From the NCBI RefSeq assembly GCF_009832865.1, contig NZ_CP047130.1:2542001-2606000 (forward strand): 64,000 nt of DNA. The letters run 5' to 3'. The DNA comes from Colwellia sp. 20A7 (GTDB taxonomy: Bacteria > Pseudomonadota > Gammaproteobacteria > Enterobacterales > Alteromonadaceae). The position numbers and the translations under genes are program-made. Of this stretch, positions 8,773 through 18,610 are shown in pieces. The notes beneath the pieces are model-generated. The model did no database searches. It was not told the origin of the DNA and was given only the letters and a program-made list of their open reading frames with translations. Positions within the stretch are counted from its first letter, which is position 1; each line of letters starts with the position of its first letter.

Positions 8773-10237
8773 TATCCTTACCTCTCAATGTCTGAGAAAT
8801 AAGTATGTCACTAGAATGACTGACATTATCTGAGTTAAACGCTTTATTTAGCTTACTTGGCTCCTGAGTTTTTTTAAACCTTTCACTTAACAAGCGCTCA
8901 AGCGACCAGAAAAGCACTAACAGTATGATTAATAATTGAGTAATAGATTCGTTTTTAAATGATTTCGTATAATTACCTGCATAGTGCTCTTTATTAGGTT
9001 CTTTATAATCATCTTTATTAGCTAAGGACGATGCAATAGCAGGGTTTTCATTGATAAGCTGACTCGTTATTTGTTCATCGCTTAACTGTTGCTGCATTTG
9101 GTAATCTTTTATTGCTTCATCTATTAATAGTGACATCAATACTGATGGAAACGTTATTTTCGTCACAAGTTCATCCCAGTTCACTAAATGAGTCACATTA
9201 GGCTCTTTCGCATGCGTTATATCCGCAATTAAGCTTGTTCCTTTTTGAACTTCTTGATTAATAAACAAAGGAATTGGCGCAGAGCTTAAATATAAAATCG
9301 AATCATACTTGCCTGTAATATTATTATTATTATGAAGCTGATCACCTTTGGATGGTTCATATTCAAGAGAGTTATCTTTAGGTAAATCATCTTTACCCTG
9401 CTCATCTTGAAATAGTTCATCGTTAAGTTCATCAGAAAGTTGAAACCTAAAGGTTAACTTCTCAAGCTTAGTGGCTTGAATAATAGAAAGAGCAACCCTT
9501 AAAGCCGATAAATATTCATTAGTATTCTTATCACTAATAACCACTACTGATAGCGTTTTATTGATTAATGACTCCATTGAGTCGGTTATTTCTTCTTCAG
9601 ATAAGTGCTTAATATCCCAAGTAATATTATCCGGTAAATTAACTTTACCGCCGATAAATTGTGATAAACGATTAGTAGTATAAACCTTGATATTTACGTT
9701 ATTAGGTAAAGTTTTGGCATAGTTATTAACAAGTAACCAAGTATTTTGTTGCTTACTTTCTTTTAAATAATTGCTTTTATTAGTATTGGTGACCGTATTT
9801 TTCCAAGTAACAATTTTATCACCGATTAATCGTTCAACCCCTGCTGATAAAAGATAAGTAGGCACATTTTCAGCTTTTAATGCTAGTGTCTTTAATTCCG
9901 CTTCAGTTGCATTATTTAGCCAATCATTAGTAATTAAGATATTACCTTCAGTAGCGCCATCAGTATTACTTCTATCATCATAATATAGTTGAGCTAACAG
10001 TAGCACCGAAAAAAGTAGCATAAGTAAACGACAACATAATAATAAGCGCTCAACTAAACGTATTTCATTCATTTTTACCGGTTTACTTAATTGAATTAAC
10101 CAAATATTACCAAAAGGGACTAATTTCCCCTTACTTTTACTGAATAAATGAATAATTAACGGTACAAGTAAACTCAAAAGCGCAAGTAGCATCCAAGGCG
10201 ATTGTACAAACCAGTAGGCTATTGAAGGGAATATCAT
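8765..10237 (-). CDS. BatA-like membrane protein
   Basis: A 490-residue protein whose N-terminus has the BatA/aerotolerance-region signature: a first membrane helix (WMLLALLSLLVPLIIHLFS), then K-L-V-P-F-G-N-I-W-L-I and a second helix (LLCCRLLMLLFSVLLLAQLYY). A third membrane segment is near residue 430 (ITQLLIILLVLFWSLERLLSER). The part between is periplasmic. It overlaps the DUF58 gene by 4 bp (ATGA) and the DUF4175 gene by 8 bp. In known systems such proteins sit with MoxR and DUF58 proteins and contribute to envelope stress tolerance; the exact role here is not known. Confidence 0.8.
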   Translation of the reverse strand: MIFPSIAYWFVQSPWMLLALLSLLVPLIIHLFSKSKGKLVPFGNIWLIQLSKPVKMNEIRLVERLLLCCRLLMLLFSVLLLAQLYYDDRSNTDGATEGNILITNDWLNNATEAELKTLALKAENVPTYLLSAGVERLIGDKIVTWKNTVTNTNKSNYLKESKQQNTWLLVNNYAKTLPNNVNIKVYTTNRLSQFIGGKVNLPDNITWDIKHLSEEEITDSMESLINKTLSVVVISDKNTNEYLSALRVALSIIQATKLEKLTFRFQLSDELNDELFQDEQGKDDLPKDNSLEYEPSKGDQLHNNNNITGKYDSILYLSSAPIPLFINQEVQKGTSLIADITHAKEPNVTHLVNWDELVTKITFPSVLMSLLIDEAIKDYQMQQQLSDEQITSQLINENPAIASSLANKDDYKEPNKEHYAGNYTKSFKNESITQLLIILLVLFWSLERLLSERFKKTQEPSKLNKAFNSDNVSHSSDILISQTLRGKDNV

Positions 10238-11142
10238 TTAATAACAGCCTTATTTCTCATCGTTAGAATATCAAATAAGGTTTGATCAAGCGGTTCATCT
10301 ATATTAGCAATAAAGTGTTTCACTTTGTTTTTGGTTAATCTAGTCAGTAAGTCCGTTTGATATTTTTGCTTTTCAACATAGTACTTTTCTTTAACTTGAT
10401 TTGCAGAAACTAACACTTGCTCCTTGCTTTCTAAATCTTCAAATCGAATCGCACCTTTATAAGGAAATAGCTCCTCATCATCACAAGTTAATTGAATAGT
10501 AACAACGTCAGTTCTGGTATTACTGAGTTGCCCTACCAGCTCAACAATTTCATCACTTTGCTGATGAAAGTCACTAATAACAAAAATAATGCCGTTACTT
10601 TGTAAACGACCTAATTGATTCATAACATGTTCAAGCACAGGAAAAGAATTTTGTGCTTTTAATCGCGTTAATCCTAAAAGAATTTTTTGCCAATGACGTT
10701 CGCCAGATAACGCAGGAAGAAACGTTTGATTATCGTTATTTAAGGATAAAAAGCCAACATTATCACCTTGCTTTTGGGCAAGATAAGCAGCCGTTGCGAT
10801 TAAACACCGTGCATAATCAAGTTTATGCCATGAGTTTTCATTTGAGCTGATCTGAGATCTTTGTAACATTGAAGCACTGGTATCTAAAACAAACCAAGCA
10901 TTAATATCACTTTCTCGTTCAGCCTCTCTGACAAAATACTTATCTGAACGTGCAAATAGCTTCCAATCGACTCGCGACAAGTCATCACCAGGCTCATAAA
11001 CACGGTATTGGCTAAACTCTATGCCAACGCCTCGCTGAGTACCCGTATGTAGGCCATGTAAAAAACCTTGTGCTAAGGTTTTAGCAACTAAAGGTAGGTC
11101 TTTAATTCGAGATAATGTTTTTGGATCAACAAATTCATGCAT
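10234..11142 (-). CDS. DUF58 domain-containing protein
   Basis: A 302-residue cytoplasmic DUF58 protein. Visible signatures: GVGIEFSQYRVYEPGDDLS, then DWKLFARSDKYFVREAE (the DUF58 hallmark) and a vWA-like metal-site start DTSASM. DUF58 proteins are the usual partners of MoxR-type ATPases, which are thought to act as chaperones that insert cofactors or remodel complexes. No membrane segment is present, unlike some DUF58 proteins. The gene starts 20 bp after the MoxR stop and its stop overlaps the start of the BatA-like gene. Confidence 0.92.
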   Translation of the reverse strand: MHEFVDPKTLSRIKDLPLVAKTLAQGFLHGLHTGTQRGVGIEFSQYRVYEPGDDLSRVDWKLFARSDKYFVREAERESDINAWFVLDTSASMLQRSQISSNENSWHKLDYARCLIATAAYLAQKQGDNVGFLSLNNDNQTFLPALSGERHWQKILLGLTRLKAQNSFPVLEHVMNQLGRLQSNGIIFVISDFHQQSDEIVELVGQLSNTRTDVVTIQLTCDDEELFPYKGAIRFEDLESKEQVLVSANQVKEKYYVEKQKYQTDLLTRLTKNKVKHFIANIDEPLDQTLFDILTMRNKAVIK

Positions 11143-11162
11143 TATAATAACTTAAACCCAAC

Positions 11163-12185
11163 CTATGTTAACGGACTAGTAGGTTTTGGTACGCTTAATA
11201 ATAAATCACTAATAACATCATCTGTTGAAACATTGTCAGCTTCCGCTTGAAAGTTAAGTAAAATTCGATGACGTAAAACAGCAGGTGCAACAAAAATAAG
11301 ATCGTCTAAAGTCATCGCATAACGCCCTGACAATAACGCCTTAGCTTTAGCACATAACACTAATGCTTGCCCTGCTCGAGGTCCTGCCCCCCAACGTACA
11401 AACGAATTAACTTTGTCAGACTTAACAAGATCATTATCGCTTGAACCGGGTCTTGTTGTTCTAACAAGTGCACTCACATAATCAAGCAAGGCATCAGATA
11501 CTTCAACTGAGCGTACAAGTTGTTGCAATTCGAGTAATTCTTCACCTTTTAATACACGTGTTAAGGTAGATTCTGCGTTACCTGTGGTTCTTTTCAATAT
11601 TTCTACTTCTTCGGCTTGGGTTGGGTAGCCCACACGAATAAACATTAAAAAACGATCTAATTGTGCTTCTGGTAAAGGAAAAGTGCCCGCTTGTTCAACC
11701 GGGTTCTGGGTTGCTAAAACAAAAAATGGTTTAGGCAAAGCGTGGCTTTCACCCGCATAGCTCACACACTTTTCTTGCATTGCTTCAAGGAGTGCCGCTT
11801 GAGTCTTCGGTGGCGTACGATTGATTTCATCCGCTAACAAAATATTGGTAAAAACTGGCCCTTTTTGAAATTTGAAAAAACGATCACCACTGCTATGGTC
11901 TGTTTCTAATATTTCGGTACCAATAATATCACTCGGCATTAAGTCTGGTGTGAATTGTACGCGATTAAAATTTAGTTCTAATGTTTGTGCTAACGAACTT
12001 ACCATTAGCGTTTTTGCCAAACCGGGCACACCTTCGAGTAAACAGTGTCCGCCTGCTAAAATACTGATTAATAATTCTTCCATCACAGTTTTTTGGCCAA
12101 CAATTACTTTTCCAACTTCATCGATGACTTGAGAAAGTTTATTTAATGTTGCAGTAATCTCTTGTTCGTTCATTCTTTCATCCAT
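11163..12185 (-). CDS. MoxR-family AAA+ ATPase
   Basis: A 340-residue AAA+ ATPase. Walker A is at about residues 52-59 (EGVPGLAKT), Walker B is [21 protein letters not shown], sensor 1 is ATQNPVEQ, and the arginine-finger region [10 protein letters not shown] and GPRAGQAL sensor-2 motif follow, as in the MoxR group. It is expected to act as a hexameric chaperone working with the DUF58 protein encoded directly downstream. The start is the ATG at 12185; an ATG four codons later is equally possible. It is preceded by the DUF4159 gene with a 10-bp gap. Confidence 0.94.
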   Translation of the reverse strand: MDERMNEQEITATLNKLSQVIDEVGKVIVGQKTVMEELLISILAGGHCLLEGVPGLAKTLMVSSLAQTLELNFNRVQFTPDLMPSDIIGTEILETDHSSGDRFFKFQKGPVFTNILLADEINRTPPKTQAALLEAMQEKCVSYAGESHALPKPFFVLATQNPVEQAGTFPLPEAQLDRFLMFIRVGYPTQAEEVEILKRTTGNAESTLTRVLKGEELLELQQLVRSVEVSDALLDYVSALVRTTRPGSSDNDLVKSDKVNSFVRWGAGPRAGQALVLCAKAKALLSGRYAMTLDDLIFVAPAVLRHRILLNFQAEADNVSTDDVISDLLLSVPKPTSPLT

Positions 12186-12195
12186 TGTTGTACTG

Positions 12196-12897
12196 TTAAG
12201 CTGTCATTGCATACATAACAATATTGACGGCAAAGCGTGTATTATCAACTTTTAACCAACGCTTATTTCTAAAGTCATAATCCCATTCGCATCCTAAATC
12301 TTTATTGCTATAAAGCACGCCAATTCTGCCATCTACTTCAATCGCTTTTAGATAATCATGCACTAGATCATCTCCCCAACCATTTAACTCAATGGATGTT
12401 CGAGGCGGTCCATCAAATTTAAAAAAGGAAGAGTAAATAGCGTGATCATTTGGTATTTTTTTTAATGAATCCTCGCCAAAAATTTCCATCATTTGTTGCT
12501 CAAAGCTACGCGCAAACATGCCATCAATATCATGATTACAATCGTCAACAAAAACGAAGCCGCCATTTTCGACATAACGTTTGAAATTTTGTTTTTCTTC
12601 ATGATTAAATTGTACTAAACGATGACCCGCTAAATAACAAAATGGTGCGGTTAACATAATGGGATCAGATAACGGGACAATGCGCTCTTTTATATCAACA
12701 CGTAAACTCGTGTATTCAATCAACGAGTTTAAAACATTGGCCGGCATTCGCTCATCAACTTCCCAATCTCCTGATTCATAACCTAAACGGGTAAAGTAAA
12801 AGTCAAAATAAGGTGCTGATAATACTGAAGGTATACTGCCTAAAGCGGTAATACCTGATAAAGCAGAAAGTGATTTTAGAAAATAGCGTCTATTCAT
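12196..12897 (-). CDS. Tat-exported DUF4159 protein
   Basis: A 233-residue protein that starts with a twin-arginine signal ([12 protein letters not shown], then an alanine/glycine-rich hydrophobic core and a VLSA cleavage region at about residue 28). The mature part has the DUF4159 pattern: [41 protein letters not shown] and a C-terminal [11 protein letters not shown]. The fold is glutamine-amidotransferase-like without the catalytic Cys. In other bacteria DUF4159 proteins sit in MoxR/BatA operons. Ten bases separate it from the MoxR gene. Confidence 0.88.
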   Translation of the reverse strand: MNRRYFLKSLSALSGITALGSIPSVLSAPYFDFYFTRLGYESGDWEVDERMPANVLNSLIEYTSLRVDIKERIVPLSDPIMLTAPFCYLAGHRLVQFNHEEKQNFKRYVENGGFVFVDDCNHDIDGMFARSFEQQMMEIFGEDSLKKIPNDHAIYSSFFKFDGPPRTSIELNGWGDDLVHDYLKAIEVDGRIGVLYSNKDLGCEWDYDFRNKRWLKVDNTRFAVNIVMYAMTA

Positions 12898-12959
12898 TAT
12901 AAAAAAGTAGCGTAATTAGAAGATGATAGTAAAGAGCATAAACTCTGCTTACTAGAATT

Positions 12960-13000
12960 GAATTAACTTCAAACAATAAAACAAGGTTTGAAGTTAATTC
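12960..13000. repeat. Perfect 15-bp inverted repeat between tldE and the DUF4159 gene
   Basis: Arms at 12960-12974 (GAATTAACTTCAAAC) and 12986-13000 are perfect reverse complements with an 11-nt loop. It lies in the 128-bp gap between the tldE stop and the DUF4159 start. There is no T run on either strand, so it is not a standard Rho-independent terminator; it could stabilise or separate mRNA segments or bind a regulator. Confidence 0.75.
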
Positions 13001-13025
13001 GCATATTTACGATAATAAAACAGAT

Positions 13026-14402
13026 TTATACCGCGTCAGATAAACTACTAAAGGTAAAATCACGAATTTTCATGGGTGGTACCATAGAGCCATTTATTCT
13101 TACTGGCTTACCTAATGCTTCAATATTATTCAGCATTACGATAGGACTTTCATTAAATCTGAAGTTTTTAATTGGATACTTAATTTTGCCGTTTTCAATA
13201 TAGAAAGTACCATCGCGCGTTAAACCAGTATAAAGCAAGGTTTGTGGGTCTAAAGCGCGGATATACCATAAACGAGTAACAAGTACGCCTCGGCGTGTAT
13301 TTTTGATCATTTCTTCAAGACTTTCATCACCACCAGCCATAATAAACTGTGCTGCACCACCAAAAATACCTGAACCCGCATAAGCTGTAGGTTTATATTC
13401 AACACCCGTTTTTTTAGCCCAATAAGCAGAATTTGGCATATTGATAATTTTGCCATCTTTTACCCAGTCAGTTTTACTCACACTATAACCGTCACCAGAG
13501 AAAGGCGGTGTTGGTACTTCAGGGTGCATTGGATCTGAATAAATATGGACTCGCTCATCAAAAAGCTTGTCACCTAATTTATTCGTTGCGCCAACCAAGT
13601 TACCTTCACTATCTTTAATTTGTTTTTTACTTAAAAAACTACGGCCTTCATCTGCTGGTCGCTGTCCCATACTGCCAAACATATTACTTAGCAGTTGAAC
13701 ACTGGCGGCAGGCTCTAAAATTACCGTATATTTACCCGGCTCCATTTCTTTAGCATCAACCGACCCTAATGATTTTTTAATAGCCGCATCTGAAGTTTTT
13801 TTAGTATCAAGTAAACTAACATCGCTATAATCGCTCGTTGCCCAACCAGAGCCTTTACCATCTTCAGTTCTAATGGTTACGGTAAAATCAACGTTGGTTG
13901 ATTTATCGTAAGCAAACAACCCTTTATTATTCATAATTGCAGTAAAGCTAGTGCCTTCTTGTAAAAAACCGGAAGAGACTAATTTATTCGCTTTTGATGG
14001 TTTAATGCTGTTTTCAGCTGCTTGCGCTCTATCATCAGGGGTAACACTGGCAGTTGAATCAAAAAAACCTGTTGGTTTACTGTATTTTTGCGGACCAAAC
14101 ACTGGCATTCTTTCTGGATTTTCTGGTGCTAATTTGGCTAACTCTTCTGAGCGCTGTACTACTTTTTTAATTGATGCATCATCAAATTCATTAATCATTG
14201 CGATACCAGTGCGTAGTCCAAAAGTAGACTGAACAGCAAGTGTTAAATCACTTTGCTCACCCGCTGTAGATACCGTATTACGTGCATAACGGATATTACC
14301 GCCTACTTGGCCTTCTAAATTACATTCACACTCATCTGCCTTTGAAAACTTTAAAACTTTAGTAAGCAATGTTTTTGCATGTTGCTCTGATAAAATAGTC
14401 AT
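13026..14402 (-). CDS. TldE/PmbA-like subunit of the TldD/TldE protease
   Basis: A 458-residue TldE/PmbA-type protein. TldE lacks the metal site and forms a heterodimer with TldD, which cleaves small peptides (for example in microcin B17 maturation and CcdA degradation in E. coli). Typical features: DECECNLEGQ near the start, GLRTGIAMINEFD, and the C-terminal NFRFNESPIVMLNN followed by PPMKIRDFTFSS (family hallmark). No HExxxH is present, as expected. It has no signal peptide although its TldD partner carries a twin-arginine signal; see findings. It lies 48 bp downstream of tldD on the same strand. Confidence 0.9.
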   Translation of the reverse strand: MTILSEQHAKTLLTKVLKFSKADECECNLEGQVGGNIRYARNTVSTAGEQSDLTLAVQSTFGLRTGIAMINEFDDASIKKVVQRSEELAKLAPENPERMPVFGPQKYSKPTGFFDSTASVTPDDRAQAAENSIKPSKANKLVSSGFLQEGTSFTAIMNNKGLFAYDKSTNVDFTVTIRTEDGKGSGWATSDYSDVSLLDTKKTSDAAIKKSLGSVDAKEMEPGKYTVILEPAASVQLLSNMFGSMGQRPADEGRSFLSKKQIKDSEGNLVGATNKLGDKLFDERVHIYSDPMHPEVPTPPFSGDGYSVSKTDWVKDGKIINMPNSAYWAKKTGVEYKPTAYAGSGIFGGAAQFIMAGGDESLEEMIKNTRRGVLVTRLWYIRALDPQTLLYTGLTRDGTFYIENGKIKYPIKNFRFNESPIVMLNNIEALGKPVRINGSMVPPMKIRDFTFSSLSDAV

Positions 14403-14450
14403 TACATATTCCTTCTTTAAATTATATTGCTTTGTGTATCGAATTAACGA

Positions 14451-16079
14451 CTACACATTACGTGCGGTATTAATCACGTTTATATTGTTAAAACGTGTCG
14501 TTGGACAACCGTGAGACACTGCACTCACTTGCGAAGGTTGACCTTTACCATCAAAGAAAGAACCGCCTATTCTGTAATCAGATTCTCCTGCCATTTGTGT
14601 ACAACTGTTCCAAAACTCCTGCGTATTCGATTGATAAGCAACGTCTTCAATTTGTTCGGTAATTTTACCATTTTTAATTTCATAAAATAATTGACCACCA
14701 AACTGGAAGTTATAACGTTGTTGATCAATTGAGAACGAACCACGACCTGCGATATAAATACCATTTTCAACATCTTTAATTACATCTTCTGCTGAAATAT
14801 CTTTTTTGTTTGGTTTTAATGAGACATTAGGCATACGTTGAAATTGCACGTCACGCCAGCTTTGAGCATAACAACAACCGTGAGATTCTTTTTGGTCAAT
14901 CATATGTACTTGATCGCGAGTAGCTTGGTAATTAACTAACGTACCGTCTTTAACTAAATCCCATTCTTTAGTTTTAACGCCTTCATCATCAAAACCAACA
15001 TTTCCTAATGAATAAGGTTGTGTTTTATCCGCCACTAAATTAACTATTTTAGAACCATAATTAAACTTGCCACTTTTCCACTTATCTAAGGTCGCAAAAC
15101 TTGTTCCAGCATAGTTAGCTTCATAACCTAATACTCGGTCTAACTCTAATGGATGACCTACTGATTCATGGATAGTTAACATTAAATGTGCAGGGTCTAA
15201 CACTAAATCATACTTTCCTGGTTCAACTGATTTAGCTTTCAGTTTAATTTTAAGCTGTTTACCAGCTTCAGCGGCATCTTCCAGTATATCGTAAGAATTT
15301 TTATAACCAACATTAGCACCAGAAATACGAATTTTATCTTCTTCTTTGCCATCTAAGTACTCAAACCCCATACCAACAGGATTACCCAGGCCTGTACGTT
15401 GCTTAAAGCCTGATTCGCCAATAGCGGTAGCAAAGAATGGTGCCCATAAACGATGTACATCTTGATCAATATAAGACCCATCAGTAGAAGCAAAATATTT
15501 TTGCTCATTCACCAAAAATAGTACTGACGTAATATAATTAGCACCATTCGTCATGGCTGCATCATTAACTGACAGCAATAAATCAACTTTGTCTTTAATA
15601 GGTACTTCAAATGCATTTTTTGTGATTGGTGTATTCCAAGTAACATCACCAACCCCTTTAACTGGTGCTAATTGAACTGGCACCGTTTGAAACTTCGAAT
15701 TAGCAACAGCGACGGCAACCGCTTGTTCAGCTGCTTTAGCTACGCTATCCGGTGTCATATTAGAGGTAGAAGCAAAACCCCATGTACCGTTTGCAATAAC
15801 ACGAACACCAATACCCGCAGACTCAGTATTAACTATGTTATCAACACGTTTTTCTTGCGTTGTAATAAATTGGTTTAAATACCGACCAATACGAACATCG
15901 GCATAAGTTGCGCCTTTCGCTTTAGCGGCATTTAGCGCAATATCAGCAAGCTTTTTCTTAAATATCACATCCATTGGCTTGTCTAATAATTGCTCTGCTG
16001 AAACCGCCATACCTGACATAGGCAGCACAAGTCCGCCGACGCCGACACCGGTGAGTTTAATAAAATCACGTCTTTGCAT
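14451..16079 (-). CDS. TldD-like metalloprotease with twin-arginine signal
   Basis: A 542-residue TldD-family (peptidase U62) protein. The zinc motif HESVGH (H304, E305, H308) matches HExxxH, and the family ends SHGCPTTRF and GSFFDGKGQ are present. The first residues, MQRRDFIKLTGVGVGG with VSAEQ after the hydrophobic core, are a clear twin-arginine (Tat) signal, so this protease should be exported folded. Cytoplasmic TldD of E. coli is about 480 residues and has no signal; this is a distinct exported type. It is the first gene of the eight-gene set and starts 313 bp from the divergent xthA, so the promoter must be in that gap. Confidence 0.9.
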   Translation of the reverse strand: MQRRDFIKLTGVGVGGLVLPMSGMAVSAEQLLDKPMDVIFKKKLADIALNAAKAKGATYADVRIGRYLNQFITTQEKRVDNIVNTESAGIGVRVIANGTWGFASTSNMTPDSVAKAAEQAVAVAVANSKFQTVPVQLAPVKGVGDVTWNTPITKNAFEVPIKDKVDLLLSVNDAAMTNGANYITSVLFLVNEQKYFASTDGSYIDQDVHRLWAPFFATAIGESGFKQRTGLGNPVGMGFEYLDGKEEDKIRISGANVGYKNSYDILEDAAEAGKQLKIKLKAKSVEPGKYDLVLDPAHLMLTIHESVGHPLELDRVLGYEANYAGTSFATLDKWKSGKFNYGSKIVNLVADKTQPYSLGNVGFDDEGVKTKEWDLVKDGTLVNYQATRDQVHMIDQKESHGCCYAQSWRDVQFQRMPNVSLKPNKKDISAEDVIKDVENGIYIAGRGSFSIDQQRYNFQFGGQLFYEIKNGKITEQIEDVAYQSNTQEFWNSCTQMAGESDYRIGGSFFDGKGQPSQVSAVSHGCPTTRFNNINVINTARNV

Positions 16080-16392
16080 TAGTATTCCCTTCTATTAATT
16101 ATTTGTTTTATTAATTGTAATTATTTTTAATGTATTTCAAGCTATTAATTTCATTTAATAAGTTATATCAAAAAAGGTTCTAAAAATATTTTTTAATATA
16201 ACTTATGCCATCAGTTTATAACAATAATACGAAAAAGCTCAATAGCTTAAAAAACTAAATCGGTAACAATCTATTACAAAAATATTGGAAATAAACCTCT
16301 TTGAGTAAAAATAGGAAGATCAGGCAATAAATAGAGTTTTTAAAAAAGGTTTCTGTTAGCATAATCAACAAATTTTTTACTGAGTCTGTTTT
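16080..16392. promoter_or_regulatory. Divergent intergenic region between tldD and xthA
   Basis: 313 bp, very AT-rich, with no gene. It must contain the promoters of the tldD operon (minus) and of xthA (plus). TATAAT-like strings abound in this composition, so no single promoter can be chosen from sequence alone. AAGGGAA sits just upstream of the tldD ATG on the minus strand. Confidence 0.45.
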
Positions 16393-17202
16393 ATGAAAAT
16401 TATCTCTTTTAACATTAATGGCCTTCGCGCTCGTCTTCATCAATTACAAGCTATTATTGATAAACACCAACCTGATATTATTGGCCTACAAGAAATCAAG
16501 GTTCACGATGAAGTATTCCCACTTGAAGCGGTTGAAGCTATGGGGTATCACGTTTATTTTCATGGACAAAAAGCCCATTATGGTGTGGCGATGCTTTGTA
16601 AGAAAGAAGCAGTATCGGTACAAAAAGGTTTTCCTACTGATGATGAGGAAGCTCAACGTCGCATGATTATGGTAGAAACAACCAACGATAAAGGTGAGAA
16701 AATCACTGTCTTAAATGGTTATTTTCCACAAGGTGAAAACATTAGCCATGAAACCAAATACCCTTATAAGCGAAAATTTTATCAAGACTTAATGACTTAC
16801 TTGAATGAGCATCACACCAAAGATGAAAAAATTGTTGTGATGGGTGACATCAATATATCTCCACTTGATTTAGATATTGGTATTGGTGAAGTGAATCGCA
16901 AGCGCTGGTTAAAGTCAGGAAAATGTTCATTTCAATTAGAAGAGCGCGAATGGTTAGCCAAATTAATGAATTGGGGTTTTACCGATACTTTCCGTCAACT
17001 GCACCCTGAACAGACTGAAAAATACTCTTGGTTTGATTATCGTTCACGGGGTTTTGATGACAATCGTGGTTTACGAATTGACGTTGTATTGGCAACACAA
17101 AGCTTAAGTGAACAATGTATTGAATCAGATATTGATTATGAATTACGCGGTATAGAAAAGCCGTCTGATCATGCGCCAATTTGGTCTACTTTTAACCACT
17201 AA
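16393..17202 (+). CDS. xthA: Exodeoxyribonuclease III
   Basis: Major AP endonuclease and 3'-exonuclease of base-excision repair (EEP superfamily). 269 residues, family length 268-270. Catalytic residues are visible: E34 in GLQEIKVHD, the D/N pair in [11 protein letters not shown] in GLRIDVVLA and the final H in SDHAPIWS. The N-terminus [14 protein letters not shown] is canonical. It is divergent from tldD and followed 55 bp later by rlmA, with a hairpin between them. Confidence 0.97.
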   Translation: MKIISFNINGLRARLHQLQAIIDKHQPDIIGLQEIKVHDEVFPLEAVEAMGYHVYFHGQKAHYGVAMLCKKEAVSVQKGFPTDDEEAQRRMIMVETTNDKGEKITVLNGYFPQGENISHETKYPYKRKFYQDLMTYLNEHHTKDEKIVVMGDINISPLDLDIGIGEVNRKRWLKSGKCSFQLEEREWLAKLMNWGFTDTFRQLHPEQTEKYSWFDYRSRGFDDNRGLRIDVVLATQSLSEQCIESDIDYELRGIEKPSDHAPIWSTFNH

Positions 17203-17218
17203 ATATCTCTATTAAATA

Positions 17219-17248
17219 TTAGCATTAACGATTGAACGTTAATGCTAA
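17219..17248. repeat. 12-bp perfect hairpin between xthA and rlmA
   Basis: Arms TTAGCATTAACG (17219-17230) and its exact complement (17237-17248) with a 6-nt loop. The 3' arm runs directly into the AAGG ribosome site of rlmA (17247-17250). There is no T run, so it is not a standard terminator; it may limit rlmA translation or protect the xthA mRNA end. Confidence 0.7.
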
Positions 17249-17257
17249 AGGTAAACT

Positions 17258-18067
17258 ATGTCTCAATTAGAAAAATACCTCTGCCCTCTTTGCCTGCAAC
17301 CATTATCTCTTACCGGTAAAACCTATTGTTGTGATAATAAACATAGTTTTGATCAGGCTAAACAAGGTTATGTAAATTTGCTTCCTGTGCAATTTAAACA
17401 CTCAAAAGAGCCAGGTGATAATAAAGCAATGGTTGTTGCCAGAAGATCCTTTCTCGATAAAGGTTTTTATCAACCATTAGTTGATAAAATGCTTGAGCTT
17501 TATCAGCAATATGGCGATACAAACACGCCTTTACTTGATGCAGGTTGTGGCGAAGGTTTTTATACTCATCAACATAAAAAGAGTACAAATAATGTTTACG
17601 GTGTTGATATTGCGAAAGAAACAATAAAAATTGCCGCTAAGCGCTATAAAACTTGCCATTTTAGTGTTGGAACATTATCTAAATTAAGTTTTAGTGATAA
17701 TTACTTTGCTTGGCTTGTATCTGTATATGCGCCAATTTTAGAAACGGAATTTACACGTATTCTTAGTGAGAACGGCTACCTTTTAACAGTAACCCCGGCT
17801 GAAAAACATCTGTTTGAATTAAAAGAACTTATTTATGAACAAGCTAACCAGCATGACACGAGTAAGAGCCCTATTGAAAACTTAACGCTTATTGAAGAGC
17901 AAAAATTAACTTACCCAATGCAATTTAGTAACAATGAAGATGTCTTGAATTTATTAGCGATGACACCTTTCGCGTTTAAAGCCTCAAAAGAGTTAATTAC
18001 ACAGATTAAAACGATGAGCGAATTTACTTGCCAAGCAGATTTTATTTTACGTTTATACAAAAAATAA
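17258..18067 (+). CDS. rlmA: 23S rRNA (guanine-745-N1)-methyltransferase
   Basis: SAM-dependent methyltransferase RlmA(I) that modifies G745 of helix 35 of 23S rRNA. 269 residues, as in E. coli. An N-terminal zinc finger is seen (CPLCLQPL, then CCDNKHSFD), followed by the family motif AKQGYVNLLP, the phrase SKEPGDNKAMVVARRSFLD, and the SAM motif LLDAGCGEGFYTHQ, with GVDIAKETIK as motif II. Ends at a likely bidirectional terminator shared with the convergent yfbV. Confidence 0.95.
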   Translation: MSQLEKYLCPLCLQPLSLTGKTYCCDNKHSFDQAKQGYVNLLPVQFKHSKEPGDNKAMVVARRSFLDKGFYQPLVDKMLELYQQYGDTNTPLLDAGCGEGFYTHQHKKSTNNVYGVDIAKETIKIAAKRYKTCHFSVGTLSKLSFSDNYFAWLVSVYAPILETEFTRILSENGYLLTVTPAEKHLFELKELIYEQANQHDTSKSPIENLTLIEEQKLTYPMQFSNNEDVLNLLAMTPFAFKASKELITQIKTMSEFTCQADFILRLYKK

Positions 18068-18109
18068 AAACAATACTTTTACACCTGCATGAAGATACAA
18101 GTATTAATA

Positions 18110-18137
18110 TTAGCAATAAAAGCGCTTATATTGCTTA
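18110..18137. terminator. Inverted repeat between convergent rlmA and yfbV
   Basis: AGCAATA at 18112-18118 pairs with TATTGCT at 18129-18135; the loop contains the palindrome AAGCGCTT, and the outer bases TTA/TAA extend the stem. It lies between the two convergent stops and may terminate both transcripts, but U runs are short. Confidence 0.5.
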
Positions 18138-18139
18138 AA

Positions 18140-18610
18140 TCATGTATTTCGAGAGGCGTAAGTAATCTGCAAGAGCTGAGCTAAATCAATATATCTTGGG
18201 TTGGAAGTAGCTAAATCATTTAAGTTTTTATTGCTTCCCTGAGTTAATGCTTTTTCTAACCCACTACGATACCAAGATGCTAAAGGCGGAGGTAAAATTT
18301 TATCCGCTTTAACACCTAACATCACTAAAGCTTGCACAGGAATAGATAATAAAAATATTCCATACACTAAAGCTTGAGGTAACGCGTTAATCGCATTATT
18401 GATATTACCATTCCCACTAAAAAAGCCAGAAGCGAAGTAAAGCTGCATAATAACAGTAAATAACGACAATGCAGGGAAATAGCGACAAACAAAGCGTGCA
18501 CTTTGTACCGCACGATAATCAGAAAAATATCGTGCTAATTCGACTTTTTTAGGCCAAAGCTTACAATACTTTTGACCTAGTTTAATAAGGTCTATTACGG
18601 ATATATTCAT
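18140..18610 (-). CDS. yfbV: UPF0208 membrane protein YfbV
   Basis: Inner-membrane protein of the YfbV family (about 150 residues in E. coli, here 156). Pattern: short N-terminal soluble part with GQKYCKLWPKKVELARYFSDYR, a first membrane segment (YFPALSLFTVIMQLYFA), a second (ALVYGIFLLSIPVQALVML) and the conserved PPPLASWYRSGLEK. In E. coli YfbV influences Ter-macrodomain organisation; that role is from memory and not visible here. ATG at 18610 is preferred to the TTG at 18616. Confidence 0.88.
   Translation of the reverse strand: MNISVIDLIKLGQKYCKLWPKKVELARYFSDYRAVQSARFVCRYFPALSLFTVIMQLYFASGFFSGNGNINNAINALPQALVYGIFLLSIPVQALVMLGVKADKILPPPLASWYRSGLEKALTQGSNKNLNDLATSNPRYIDLAQLLQITYASRNT

Noticed and set aside
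12960..13000. Inverted repeat as Rho-independent terminator splitting the tldD-E unit
   Set aside because: No T run on either side and low GC; kept only as a repeat.
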